From: Siphonodentalium dalli
Lineage: Eukaryota > Mollusca > Scaphopoda > Gadilida > Siphonodentaliidae
Assembly: GCA_032622095.1 (NCBI GenBank)
Contig: CP136061.1
Span: forward strand, 188,300,369-188,364,368
Direction of reading: 5' to 3'
DNA length: 64,000 bases
The notes beneath the pieces were generated by a model. It saw only the letters and a list, made by a program, of their open reading frames with translations, was not told where the DNA came from and searched no databases. The position numbers and the translations under genes are program-made. Positions 1 to 12,618 of this stretch are shown piece by piece. How positions within the stretch are numbered: position 1 is the first letter of the stretch; each line of letters opens with the position of its first letter.

Positions 1-345
1 ATTTTAATCTGACATTAACCACGACGCCATCATTTCAAGACCCTTCCAGTCCGCGATTTTATTTGAATGAGATTTCGGCTTCACATGCTTATCACCTCTT
101 TGGGTTTACGGAATGCGACAGATACGGCTGGTGTGCTCGCTGATGGGCATCACTTCTTATTTGGTCTTATCAAATCTAACCAAAGTCGACGCGATGTGCA
201 CATTGCTGAGATGTGTTCGCTACCCAAACATATTTTTTTTCGGCGACTGGCTTCCTTCATTGTGTATTTCTGGTTTGACGATTACTGTGAGGCTTTGTGT
301 CGTCTGCAGCCAGCGATGGCTGTCGGTTGTGAATAGCGATCTTAT
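1..345 (+). pseudogene. LINE reverse-transcriptase C-terminal remnant
   Basis: Two overlapping forward frames together read like the C-terminal zinc-finger tail of non-LTR retrotransposon ORF2: ECDRYG in one frame, then GVLADGHHFLF and SNQSRRDV in another. This resembles C-x-x-C-G...E-D-x-x-H-F-L-F...R-R-x-L. A frameshift and loss of Cys residues show it is dead. Confidence 0.45.
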
Positions 346-883
346 TTTCCGGGAAGCTCGTAATTCACGACGACGAGTACAGTGATTGCCAATCTAAACA
401 GCACACCTCAGTCGTAGCACAATATAACTGAACTGTTTACATGAGATATATTGACCAGTCTCAAACTGAGTAAAGAAATATATTGCAGAAAATAAATTTC
501 AGGTGTTACCTAAGCTTATCAGAAACCATGAAATCGTAACCGTTCTTACGGATAGTAAAATACGGGAACGATTAGAAAGTATACAAATGTTGGTGACGTA
601 GTACCTTATCCGTATCCGTAATCGTAAACGTGTGTTTTGCTAAAGGTCTCTATTATTCCTGATCTTCGGAAAGATAAGGAAAGGTAATTGCGTGATTTTT
701 TTTTCTCGAATTTGGCCTGATGATCTCGTAATCATACTCGAGTTTATGTATATGTTAAAGCTGTTATTAAATGACTTGGGGAGGTTGGTATTCATCCAGT
801 TGTGCATAAAAAGGCATACCCGTTGCATGTAAACGTCTTGTAATTTCAAAATGTTGTTAGTTTTAAATAAAGGTTCAGTATGG
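346..883. other. No gene seen
   Basis: AT-rich sequence; I see no coding, RNA or repeat signal that I can support. Confidence 0.5.
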
Positions 884-1130
884 CTATTGTAGTGTTTTTG
901 TTGATAGCTCGGATAGCTTTTTTCTGTAAAACAACAACTTGGTTGTGGGTACCGGCATTACCCCATACAGAATATGGGAGTGTACTAATGCAAAATACAG
1001 CATACGGAGACAGTCAAACGGACGGAACTTTTTAACTCGATTTATGGCATATAAGGAGTTGCTAATTTTTGCACAAATAGCTTTCAAGTGATGTTCAAAT
1101 GATACGTGTTCATCAATGTGTATTCAAAAA
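884..1130 (-). pseudogene. LINE RT thumb fragment
   Basis: The minus strand reads IHIDEHVSFEHHLKAICAKI, SNSLYAINRVKKF, then LRMLYFALVHSHILYG. This is the typical region after the RT palm in Jockey/CR1-type non-LTR elements (L-Y-x-L-N-R-x-K...L-Y-F-A-L-V-H-S-H-L-x-Y-G). The short length and lack of flanking domains mark it as a relic. Confidence 0.75.
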
Positions 1131-1199
1131 AACAAATGATTTCTCTTGACAGTCCGATCCAATTCTTATAAAAATATATATATTCAATGTATGATTTCC

Positions 1200-1504
1200 A
1201 AGTATATATCGGCCGTTTTTTTTCCTGCCTCATAAGTTCGTCTTGAACTTTGTCTATTTTAGCATTTGACTCCTCCTATTTCTTGCACTTTGGAGTTAAT
1301 TTTACATACGTCCTTTGTCATTTTGAGATTTTCTTCGACAATTGAAATCATCGATTCTTTCATGGAGCTAACTTCAGCTCTGAACATGTTCAGGTCCTCG
1401 TGCACTTTTCGAAAACCAGTGTCCATTGCATTTTGCATTGATGTAATGCTCGAATGGATAAGTTCTAGTATGGATGGATCATTGGTACTTGGTTGAACAT
1501 TCAT
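1200..1504 (-). pseudogene. LINE ORF1-like coiled-coil remnant
   Basis: The minus strand encodes an 81-residue heptad-rich stretch (SILELIHSSITSMQNAMD onward, HEDLNMFRAEVSSMKES). After a frameshift it continues as NAKIDKVQDELMRQEKK. The pattern resembles the coiled-coil ORF1 of L1/Tx1-like LINEs. It lies 5' of the RT fragment on the same strand, so the two may be remains of one element. The family assignment is tentative. Confidence 0.45.
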
Positions 1505-2019
1505 ATTTTGTTAGTGTTTACTTTTTCTGGATTGTGCATCGAAGTTAGGAAAGTTGTTTTAGAATACAGGACATTTGAGTTGAATTCACAACGTCAGGAT
1601 CGAAACAATTTTCTCAATGTAGTGTGTGGATAATATATATTCAAATTAGACGGATGAATGGCATGTTGTTATCAAGTAATTAGGAGGATTCCAATGAATT
1701 TTTCTTTGAAGCTATTTTTTCCACACCGTCATCTGAATTAACTGATGAAAGTTGTTGATGCAAGCACGGACGACGGGCGCCAACCCATGGCAATAGGTTG
1801 ACAGTGTAAAAGAAATTGGATACACCATTTATTGCACGTTTGCCGTCTCATTGACAACTAACCGCCACGGTTAGTTTGCACGGACTTTTGGAAATAGAAC
1901 ATAGCTTCCTCGATTGAGACTCGCGATAAGTAACCTAACAATTAGTTGTTGTGACCTCAGCAATAAGTTCCAATACAATACATATAAGTAATATAAACAT
2001 ATGAAATATGAACAATAAA
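1505..2019. other. No gene seen
   Basis: No supported coding signal. Around 1760-1800 is a GC-richer patch of the acggacgacggg type that also recurs near 33420. Confidence 0.4.
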
Positions 2020-4165
2020 TGGGGTCCGTGATTACACGTAATTACTGAAAGTGTCAGGGATTTCATGAAACCACTAAAAGTGGCTAGGGATTACTCGTAA
2101 TCACTGAAATTTGTTAATTGATTTTACACATTCTTACTGGTCGGATTTCAGTAAATGTGTAAAAGTGTAATGGATTTTAAGAGTCACATTTGATACTTTA
2201 CACAATATAAATCCAGATAATTTGTCTCAATGACTAATTGGCTTCTCTGCTGGCATTATTATAATTTAACAACGATTATGGAAGTTGTTTATTTTAATCA
2301 TTTGAGTGATACTAAAATTAATAGCTGCTCATTACTATAAATCCTGGGTTGTTTTCTATACCCTCATCCGGTGTGACTAAACACCGCCCGGACCAGCCCG
2401 GACCAGCCCGGACCCCACATATGGACTATATGAGTGATTTTAAGGCCAACATAAGTGCAGGGGTGTCACGGAAACCCACTCAGGGTCGCTATTAACCCTC
2501 AAAATGCCGGCATCGGCGAAAATGTTCGCCGCGAAATGAAGCTAACAGCCCGGACCTCCCCTGCTGCGTCCAGGTGTGATTTTAGTATTCATATCTGTGC
2601 GAGGGTGTTAATGAAACCCAAATACGTACGGAGAGTGGTCAAGGTCAAACGGACGTGCCGCTTATTAACCCCTAAACTTCCCAGATTCAGCCAGAATTAC
2701 AAAATTGCGCCCCCAATAAACAAGCTCACAGCCCGGACCCCCTTAATGTCCTCGTACTTCTAATAACCCCTTACATATGTGTTGTGGAACTACCCTCGAC
2801 TACACTCACGAAGATACAAGGGCGAGTCGCACACGAATGCCTGGCAATTAACCCCCAAAATGCCGCCATCGCCGATTATGTTTACCGATAACGACCCTGA
2901 CAGCCCGGACAATCCCGGTCCAGCCCGGACCCCCCATATGGACTATATGAGTGATTTTAAGGCCAATATAAGTGCAGGGGTGTCATGGAAACCCACTCAT
3001 GGTCGCTATTAACCCTCAAAATGCCGGCATCGGCGAAAATGTTCGCCGCGAAATGAAGCTAACAGCCCGGACTGCCCCTGCTGCGTCCAGGTGTGATTTT
3101 AGTATTCATATCTGTGCGAGGGTGTTAATGAAACTCAAATTTTGAGGGTTAATAGCGACCCTGGGTGTGTTTCCATGACACCCCTGCACTTATATTGGCC
3201 TTAAAATCACTCATATAGTCCATATGGGGGGTCCGGGCTGGACCGGGATGGTCCGGGCTGGTCCGGGCTGTCAGCGTCGTTATGGGTAAACATAATAGTC
3301 GATGGCGGCATTTTGGGGGTTAATTGCCAGGCATTTGTGGGCGACTCGCCCTTGTATCTTCGTGAGTGTAGTCGAGGGTAGTTCCACAACACATATGTAA
3401 GTAGTTATTAGAAGTACGAGGACATTAAGGGGGTCCGGGCTGTGAGTTTGTTTATTGGGGGCGCAATTTTGTAATTCTAGATGAATCTGGGAAGTTTAGG
3501 GGTTAATAAATGGCACTTCCGTTTTACCTTGACCACTCTCCGCGCGTATTTGGGTTTATTAACACCCTCGCACAGATATGGATACTAAAATCACACCTGG
3601 ACGCCGCAGGTGCGGTCCGGGCTGTTAACTTCATTTCGCGGCGAACAGTATTCTCACAACCAATTTGATTTGTGTCCGGAGAGACTTTTGACTACCGATC
3701 ATATCTGCCAAACAAAGATTCTCCCTCTACGCTCTGCAGTCAGGGAGCAATCTGCAACAGGTGGTCAAGGATTTAAGAAATGTAACTGTTATGGGGACAT
3801 GCACGATAGCCAAATGTAAATATTTCAAGGCTCAATTAAAATGTAATTCACGATGTCACAATAGCCTAGGTAACATGTAAAAACAAGTAGATGATGACTT
3901 TGTATTGAGCTAAGTGAAATGTTGATTGTGTTTTTAATATGACTATAATTTCAATGTATTCCATAACTTGTTTGCAATAAACAAAATTTAAACTTTAACT
4001 TGGTTGTCCTTCAGTAATTTCATGAAATCCCTGGCGCCTAAAATCAGTAATTGCGCGAAATCCCTGAATTTTCTAGTAATTTCATTAAATGCCTACTCAG
4101 ATCAGGGATTTCACGAATTTACTAAACGATTCAGGGATTTCGCGTAATTACTAATTTCACTGATT
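2020..4165. mobile_element. Possible composite repeat element with GGGATTT-rich ends
   Basis: Both flanks (about 2025-2170 and 4005-4165) carry multiple short units of the form cagggatttcatgaaa with intervening agtaatt, in mixed orientation. They bracket the GC-rich palindrome at 2405-3650. This suggests a single element with related ends, but no target-site duplication could be defined. Confidence 0.35.
2405..3650. repeat. GC-rich large inverted repeat with tandem 500-bp unit
   Basis: The segment 2524-3022 recurs as its reverse complement at about 3137-3650. In addition, about 210 bp at 2405-2620 is directly repeated at 2930-3135. Runs of cagcccggac and its complement are scattered through both arms. 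Arms differ by scattered substitutions, so the palindrome is not recent. The open frames here are inside the repeat and have no recognised product. Confidence 0.85.
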
Positions 4166-4496
4166 TACTGTAACATATATACCTAGTTGGTTGTTTTTTT
4201 TCCTTAATCATTTGGCTTCGTCAGAATCCGATGGAGAAACTGGTCTGTTCCTGATTATTTTATGATATATTGAGAAATAGCCGTATGAGTTACACAGTAC
4301 ACATTATATTTGCACAATAATATAGCTCATGAATCTAAAAAGGTGTTATTTTGCAGTTAATTTATACGCGGGATTTACTATTTTTGATTATTTTCATATA
4401 CAGTCTGGCATTACATACGCTCGTTTGAATATAAACGTTCGGTAATATGTAATCAGTCTTTTTGCGCGCCCAGACATCCGCCCGGACGTCTGTCTG
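4166..4496. other. No gene seen
   Basis: AT-rich spacer with no feature I can support. Confidence 0.4.
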
Positions 4497-4826
4497 TCAA
4501 CATTTTGGTTTCCAGATGATAACTTGAGTTTGGATTATTTTATCACAACTAAACGTGGTTTGTGGCTCACACATACCAAAATATAGGTCAAGTTCGAATT
4601 TGGGTTCAGCCCGATGATTTTTGTCAGAGTTATGGGCCTTTTTCGACTTGGAGAATTCAATTCTACGTCAACATTTTGGTTTCGGTTGATAAGTTGAGTT
4701 TGTATTATTTGAGCACGACTAAACTTGGTATGTGACTTACTCATACAAAAATACAGGTGAAGTTCGAATTTTGTTCGGCCAGATGATTTTTGCCAGGGTT
4801 ATGGGCCTTTTTCGACTTGTACATTT
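4497..4826. repeat. Tandem dimer of about 180-bp dispersed repeat
   Basis: Two diverged copies (about 4497-4676 and 4677-4826) each run from acattttggttt through to ttatgggcctttttcgactt. I associate the gagttatgggcc-type repeat with bivalve genomes, from memory and not checked. Confidence 0.75.
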
Positions 4827-5865
4827 TGCATATTCTTGCTTTCCAAATTATATTTTGCGTTATATTATTGCACTCTTATTTTGTATGTAGTTTGTCACTA
4901 GGTCTCATAATGCAGGTTAAAGGGTTTGGTAGTTGGTACCTGATAGCCAATTTTCTTTTATAGCAATTGAAAATGACAGCTATTTACTTTGCAAACGGGC
5001 GTATTGGCTGGTGGTGCTCTTGTTGCTATTAATGATCTTCGTTAGCCTAAACATTGTAGTTCAATACTTAATTAACTTAATTATTAGAAGTAGTTAATTA
5101 GGCCCTCGGACTCGCCGCGGCTATTATAATGGAACAAAACGAGCAACTCGAGGTATACCAATCATCATTGGTCTCGATATGAATAAATAATTTCTAGATC
5201 CCATGAATGATAACATTTAACCTGAGAACATTTACATGACAAATAGATCAATTTGAGGACCATTTTAACAATCAGTAATGAAGCACCGTCCGTGGATGTG
5301 GAATAAATATCGTTAACGAGGCGAACGGCTACATTATTAATTTTAACGATGAACACGTAAACATTAATCTCAGAGGCTTGTACCACTATATAAACACCTA
5401 AAAATAAATAAGTCCCCCATGGCACATTGCATACTATCTCAGTAATCCCTAGGCTGATTATCGTGACATTTTGCATGGATGATCAGTATCATAAGAATGA
5501 TTCGTTGATATAATGCTGGCTTCCCTGAATGTTTGCATCCATGAGTGAGGAACATTTGTGTGAAGGTAGTGCTCAGTTCAAAAGTCACAACACCGTTATA
5601 ATGGTTCAAACCCCATTTAAGATGCATGTACAGGACCAACTTTTAGAAATAAAAAGTATTTATATGTGTGTCTTTCCGGTCGAAGGTCAGTTAGGATGTT
5701 CGGACTGGCAGTTTGCTGATCCCTTCACCCTTTATACAAAAAATTTGGCACCGTGCTCTCTTTATAATGAATGGACACTAGACATATGGCTGCTAAATCT
5801 CCTTGCAGCAGCTGAGCATTGTCTTAACGTTTAGTGCCACTCTTTTATAGACTGTTCATTCGGGG
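4827..5865. other. No gene seen
   Basis: Overlapping open frames on both strands at 5165-5834 show no family signature. Nothing else is supported. Confidence 0.4.
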
Positions 5866-8800
5866 GGTGTCTTTTTACCGGATTCCGGATTCCGGATCCC
5901 GGATTTCGACCCGGATTTAGGTGTCTTTTTACCGGATTTCGACCCGGATTCGGGTATGAATTTCATGCTTGTTTTATCGCACATTTAACCAATTAAAAGC
6001 CGTTTCTGACACGATTAAACCAATATAGGGCTGTCGTGCTCTGCTCATTCAACCCGATTAAGCGTATTTAAAGGTACACATCGTGCCCGGATCAGCATAC
6101 TTCTTATTTTTTCATATAGACACGACGGTTGGATTGATTTTACGTGATCATGATGGCATTTAAGGGAACACACCATGTCCGGATCCGAATTAATTATCTC
6201 GTAATTATTGATAATATTTAAAGGTAGATATCATGTCCGGATCCGGTTTTTCTCTCTCTCTCTCTCTTTTCCATATAAATTATCGTCTTTTTGATATATT
6301 AAATGTCACGTGGAACAAAGTTATAAGTTGATTTTGAGACGTTATACTAGGCTGTTGGATTGATTTCACGGAATGATTATCGCATTTAAAGGTACACACC
6401 ATGTGCGGAACCGAATTAATTTCCACGTATTTACTGATAATATTTAAAGGTACAGATTATGCCCGGATCCGGATTTTCTTCTTATAAAGTAATGCTTATT
6501 TAATACAATAAATGTAAACTGAGTCGCGTGGAACTAGGTTATAGATGTTGATGTTTAGGTCAGATCATTCCCGGATTCGGATACGAATAGTTCTTTTCTA
6601 TTTCATATAAATAGTCAAGTATTTAATACATTAAATGGGAGCTGAGCCACGCGGAACTCAGTTTATTTGGAAACGGTGAACATCGCGCTTGGATTGATGT
6701 CACGCGAGAATGAGCCCATTTACAAACAGACTTTATGCCCGGATCTGGATCCGGATTTTATGTGTCTTTTTCTAATTTCGACCCGAGCCCTGATCTCAAT
6801 TTTATGTTTATTATAACCCATGTTTAACACATTAAAAGACATTTCAGACCCGCGAAAACATGGCACAGGTTGCGTTTAACAGTAATATCATTCGGATTGA
6901 AATAAATTGACTTGCTTTTGTGAAGATTTTTTGTTCTCCAGCCCACAAAAAAAACCTGGTGCAGTTTAAATGGTTTATTGTTTTAGTTCGATTATAAACG
7001 ATTATATTTGTGATACTAGTAGTATTACTATATTGTAAATTCGATATTTAAGCCGGTTTAAGTGAGATAGATGTACGACTTGTATTAAGCGTTTTATGTC
7101 ACGACGCCCGAATCGTTATAAAAACACTGCTAGCATATTCATCCCGTTGCAGCCAGCTACAGTTTATACAGTGATTATCTAGTTTAAAGGTACAGACCAT
7201 GCCCGGATCCGGTTTAAAAAAAAAAATCTCCATATAAATTAACGCCTATTTAATATATTAAATGTCAGCTGAGTTAAGAGGAAGTTAGAAGTTGATTTTG
7301 AGATGTTAGACCCGGCTGTTGGATTTATTTCACGGATCACGATCACGATGATCGCATTTAAAGGTGCATGCCATGCACGGATCCGAATTAATTATCGCGT
7401 ATTTATTAATCATTTTTAAAGGTACAGATTATGCCCGGATCCCGATTGTTCTCCTTTCACTTATAAATTAACTCCTATTTTATACATTAAATGCCAGCGG
7501 AGTCACGTGAAACCAGGTTCCACGCGACTCAGTTTACATTTATTGTATTAAATAAGCATTACTTTATAAGAAGAAAAATCCGGATCCTGGCATAATCTGT
7601 ACCTTTAAATATTATCAGTAAATACGTGGAAATTAATTCGGTTCCGCACATGGTGTGTACCTTTAAATGCGATAATCATTCGGTGAAATCAATCCAACAG
7701 CCTAGTATAACGTCTCAAAATAAACTTATAACTTTGTTCCACGTGACATTTAATATATCAAAATGTTAAATTTTGTAAATCAGTGTTGGGTTTAAATAGA
7801 ATGGCGTCTAATCACGCGACAAGAGCAGAATTGGGCAGATTTTCGATAGCACATGATGCGATAATGAATGCTGTAAGATATATGCTTAAACTGTCTGAAA
7901 GAAAACCGAATATGTTACTTCAGAATTCTGCCCAAATATGCGAGGAATATATAATTCCACCGTTTTTGGCAGAAGCACTTCACATGCCAAAAATAAGCGA
8001 TTTAGAGAATAACCTATCGCTGGAATATCTCAATAAAGTCCGGGAAGAATTAAAATGCGTTCATATTATAACGTTCAAAAACGAAATATTCGATGACAAC
8101 AAGAAAAATGGTATGAATAAATTAAGAACGTATCGTTGTTTCAAAGAACAATATGAAATTGAACCATACTTACTCCAAATTACTAATTTGTATACGAGAT
8201 CGTGTTTCAGTAAGCTTAGAGTAAGCAATCATAAGTTGCAGGTAGAGGTTGGGCGACACGCTCAGCCAAAAATACCTTACGAGAAACGCATATGTAAAAA
8301 ATGTGAAGCAAATGAAATTGAAACGGAAGAACACTTTATAATGAGATGTGAAAAACATAACCATTTGCGGAAGAGATTTTTCACTGAAATAGGAGTTCAC
8401 CAACCAATTTTCGTAAACTTTGATGAAATAGAAAAGTTCATATTCCTCATGAAGGCTGAACACCCGAGTATATGCAATCTGATCTGTAACATGGTTCGGC
8501 AGTTTTCCGCAAATAAATGAGAATATAGTGTTGAGTTACAAATACATGTTATATATATATTTTATATGAAATTGTCTTGACTTGTGTTTAAATTATCTGT
8601 ATTATGACAACTGCCCCGCGTGGGTGTATTATGTCAATAAAAATGTTATGTTATGTTAAAAAAGACTATAATTTATATGGCAAAAAGAGAGAGAAAAAAA
8701 CCGGATCCGGACATGATATCTACCTTTAAATATGATCAATACTTACGAGATAATTAATTCGGATCCGGACATGGTGTGTTCCCTTAAATGCCATCATGAT

Positions 8801-9079
8801 CACGTAAAATCAATCCAACCGCCGTGTCTATATGAACAAATAAGAAGTATGCTGATCCGGGCACGATATGTACCTTTAAATACGATTAATCGGGTTGTAT
8901 AAGCACGACAGCCCTATATTGGTTTAATCGTGTCAAAAACGGCTTTTAATGGGTTAAATGTGTGATAAAACAAGCATGAAATTCATACCCGAATCCGGGT
9001 CGAAATCCGGTAAAAAGACACCTAAATCCGGGTCGAAATCCGGGATCCGGAATCCGGAATCCGGCAAAAAGACACACCC
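5866..9079. mobile_element. Foldback (long inverted repeat) element, about 3.2 kb, interrupted by a LINE
   Basis: The left end, gggtgtctttttaccgg, and the right end, ccggcaaaaagacacaccc, are inverted. The arms pair over about 690 bp: 5866-6555 with 9079-8658 plus 7763-7510. Both arms contain repeated modules of tttaaaggtacac followed by catgcccggatccgg (for example near 6075, 6165, 6225, 6385, 6455, 7190, 7365 and 7430). No transposase frame is visible, so it is non-autonomous. Confidence 0.85.
7764..8657 (+). mobile_element. 5'-truncated LINE insertion with RT C-terminal ORF
   Basis: Inserted in the right arm of the foldback element: the mirrored left arm reads continuously across the site (near 6285-6295). 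It carries an uninterrupted frame, 7783-8520, of 245 codons. Its second half reads FSKLRVSNHKLQVEVGRH, then ICKKCEAN, then EEHFIMRCEKHNHLRKRFF, the Cys-Cys-His-Cys tail of non-LTR reverse transcriptases. The 3' end is a ttatg-tt microsatellite tail followed by A residues, as in CR1-like LINEs. There is no start-to-palm region, so it is dead on arrival, but the open frame suggests it is young. Confidence 0.85.
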
Positions 9080-11010
9080 TTAATTCGGCCCCTTTGTTCC
9101 ATGCAGGTGCCAAGTCACAAGGGAATGGTACACCTGTCGTTAAGCTTGACCAAAGCAGTCCAACATGGCCTCCATGGATGTTTATCAAATTTAAAAATTG
9201 GTATGAAAGTATCAAAAATGTCAAAAAGTTCACAGAAAACAACTAGCCAACTTATAATATGTACATGCCGTTAACAGTGCCATTCAAAAGCCGACCGCTG
9301 TGGACCCCAACCTAGGACATATACATGTGATAATTGGATTAATTATTGAATAACGCTGATGTGTGTTGATGTACATAAGCGTATCAAACTGAAGGATACC
9401 TTAATGTGAAGATGTCAGGTTATTTTTTTTATTCTATTGCACTTTATTTCCTAGGTTTAGTGACAGTTAAGATGACGGGGTCAATGTCACAAGGCATCGA
9501 TCACATTCGTAGCCATATTTTCAAACTGATCACGCATGTATATAGCCAGATTGTCAAAGGCGATCACATTCGTAGCCAGCTTTTCTTATTCATGTGTGTC
9601 TAATAGACGAGACTTTATGTTTGGCTAATCACATTCCTGAGCAGATGAATGAACAACTTACATTTATAATGGCGGAAATAAATTAAATATTAGTTAATCA
9701 TTTCTATACCTAATGTCATGACATAACTATAACTAAATAAAAGAACCCAGGTTTGGAGCATGACGTCGCCATTTTTGTCGCGTTTTCATGCGATGACAGC
9801 ATATATTGTGTCATAAAGCGACAGGAATTAGAAAAGCCAGGTACAAATGTAAACAACGCCTGTGAAAAGCTGGCTACATTTGTGGTCGATTTGAAAGATG
9901 GCTACGAATGCGATCGATGCCTTGTGACAATGATCCCCATAGGCGGCAATTAGTGTGTTCTCTCGATTTGAATATATCGGAACCGGGGTTAACAGACTCG
10001 AATACCATGTCAAACAATCATACAACGCTGATTTTTAGCAAGACACTTGGTATCTACTCCCCATGCATTAGTACAGCTACGGGGAGGTGGTGAGGGAGTT
10101 ACAATTTATCCTCGGTGATAATTGTGTAATTGCCATGCACTCATCAATAGAGTTTTGAAGGTGGGGTGTCAATCCCTCTATCCGAGTGATTTTGTCATCG
10201 TGGTTTATTGTGGAATAAACGACGTTGAAACGTATTCACATAATGCATTGTTAAAGCAAAAAAAGCATAGTAATGTACAGTATCATTCCATCGATAAATG
10301 TGACGTCTCGTGTGCAATTGCCATGTACATGTATTTACCACTGTCCTTTTCCAGGTGGGGTGTCGAACCCGTGACCCCGAGTTATAACAGTGGGTTGGCT
10401 AATGGCCAGTAATTGAATGTCACTGTTAACGTCATGTAGTAAATATGTGGCACTTACTTACCAACCGATATCTGACTATGTGCCCGCGTACAGACATAGC
10501 ATTCAGATAATTTCCATAACAGAGTACATTTTGATTTAGGGTAACTACGTAAGAAATGTTTTGTTGAAAAATCCACATGTTACATTAAAACATTTAATTC
10601 AATTTTCCAAAGTAAGGATATGAGTTGTGACTAAACTTCACCAGAAAGTAAACAGCTATGCTTGGCATCGATTGCGCTGCATTGTTTATACATGGGCCAT
10701 GTTCACTCAAAGGTCCCAAGCATACAATTTAACCATACGTTACGTTACTGATTCAAACAGAATAGAAATGATTTTTTTATTTTGTTTTGCAAGTATACAT
10801 ATCCATGCATGGTGCTGATTTGTGTTTGTAAAGAAAATTAAAAGTAACCAACAGGCCATAAGCAAAGAGCAATGAAAGTATGATCAGCTTCGTTTTACAC
10901 TGTAGCGCCAGATATAAACACAAACAAACAAAACAAAAAACGAAAACAAAGTTAGTGTTCTTGTAAAATGTAATAATGTATTATGTTATTTATACTATAC
11001 ACGCCGACGC
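9080..11010. other. Non-coding, with SINE-like B-box relics
   Basis: No gene is supported. Near 10153-10185 and 10353-10382 are two related stretches (ggtggggtgtc, with aaccc or aatccc) that on the minus strand resemble a tRNA B box (GGGTTCGACACCCC). They may be degraded ends of tRNA-derived SINEs. Short repeats of atcacattcgtagcca occur at 9500-9580. Confidence 0.4.
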
Positions 11011-11219
11011 GCCCTATATTCTGACACCCGATGACACTGATTTTTCATGATACCCTATATTGTGACACCCGATGACACTGATTTTTCATGATACCTTATA
11101 TTGTGACACCCGATGACACTGATTTTTCATGATACCCTATATTGTGACACCCGATGACACTGATTTTTCATGATACCCTATATTGTGACACCCGATGACA
11201 CTGATTTTTCATGATACCC
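11011..11219. repeat. 41-bp minisatellite, five copies
   Basis: Five near-identical units of 41 bp (accctatattgtgacaccc, then gatgacactgatttttcatgat) with one or two substitutions in total, followed by the start of a sixth. Confidence 0.95.
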
Positions 11220-12350
11220 ATTTTTGTATACAGCTTATTGGTGCTGTATTTGTTTATAAAAAAATCGAGTCCCTCAACAGGAAACCTATAAAACCCATAA
11301 ACAATAATTAAAATTTAAATCACACTTGATGATAATGAGAGAACATAGAAACTAAACAATATTACTAACTTAGGATAGTCAAAGATATTTCCGCAGAATG
11401 ACTAACTTGGGTTATTCGTAATGACAAAGTCATAAAGTTAGTCACCATGCCTATGATATTGTTAGTCATATACTAGTATAACTGTGATTGAGGCATAATG
11501 GCCAACTTATCGTAGTCACTGGGAAAGTGAAAATGTAATTTGGTATGAATTTTGTCAAATAATTCCAAGGCTCAACCAGATGATATAACGTCCAGAATCA
11601 GAGACCAAGTTAAATGCAGGCCACTATCTCAATCAAATCTAAAAAAAACACAGATTCTAATACGTGTTTGTACAACAGTTTGTGTTTTCGGTCTGTTTGT
11701 TTGGTTCATTACCGGGATGTGGTATCTATGGATTTTAATATTTTATCCAAATATTGTAGTCTTTGGTGTGGGTTATAAGTTCTGACATATATGGCATTAT
11801 CTCCTACACATTTGTTCAATTATAGATATAAAAGAATCGCGACGCAATGGATACTAAACATTTAACAATGGACACAACACATCATTTAAGACAGTGTTGT
11901 AAATATATTTATTCTGAGTCTATCTTAGGCACAATAAATAAGGTCAGCGTTAGTCATTATTATTGACTCGCGGAAATGTATGGGTTAGTCGCAATGACTC
12001 CAAATGCTTTTGACTAACATACTGACCCGAAGTTTGTTCTCAGTGTAGAAGTAATAACACAGTCCTGCAATGTTAACGTTGCCGGTATATAATAATTGAG
12101 CGCATATTTTCAAGAAAGTATATATGCATAAATATTATTTGATAGCTTGACATGCACAGAGAAATACTTCCGTCGTGACCAATGAATCTTCCTGTGGTGG
12201 ATTTCTGCCTAAGATCCATAATGTACGTCCAATATGGCAGGCGCGCATGACGACACCAGGCATTGTAACGATCTCTTTTGGTGTACATGTCAAATTGCGC
12301 TACAACCATAAGCGTCCCACACATAATCCAAACACGATGGCCTGTTTCTG
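11220..12350. other. 3' flank of SLC1-like gene 1
   Basis: Contains scattered gttagtca and tgactaac motifs in both orientations between 11370 and 12030, suggesting a decayed repeat. No other gene is seen. Confidence 0.4.
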
Positions 12351-12618
12351 TTAAACATGGGTTCCATCCAAACCTTTTTCTGTGCGAACTACATGACCGA
12401 CGACACAGTTCTCTTGTTTTTCGTGTATTTGGCCTGATCCACCAAACTTCCTTTGTGATAATGAAGGATCATTAGGGTTGGTGCCTACATGTACAACATG
12501 GTAAGAAATATTTTCTTTCTCGTGTTCACCTTCGTGAAGAATCTTTTGGTTAAACTGATACGTCACTGCTGTGTTCAGACATTGACCCAGTACGTTACCA
12601 CCTGCTCGGATTCTGTCA
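12351..12618 (-). CDS. SLC1-like gene 1, exon 11 (TM8 and C-terminal tail)
   Basis: Terminal coding exon of 268 bp including stop TAA at 12353-12351. It begins DRIRAGGNVLGQCLNTAV, the TM8 D-R-x-R-T-x-x-N-V-L-G-D segment. Asp456, Arg459 and Asn463 are kept, but the Thr398 and Asp405 positions (GltPh numbering) are Ala460 and Gln467. A hydrophilic tail of about 70 residues follows and ends in Thr-His-Val, a form compatible with a class I PDZ ligand (inference only). An AATAAA on this strand near 11912-11907 is a possible but distant poly(A) signal. Confidence 0.9.

Noticed and set aside
5165-5834. Overlapping open frames of about 100 codons on both strands, hydrophobic on the minus strand
   Set aside because: No recognisable family motif, no splice context; composition-driven open frames.
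11552-11785. 77-codon frame with a possible transmembrane helix
   Set aside because: No homology recognised; short frame in AT-rich DNA near decayed repeats.
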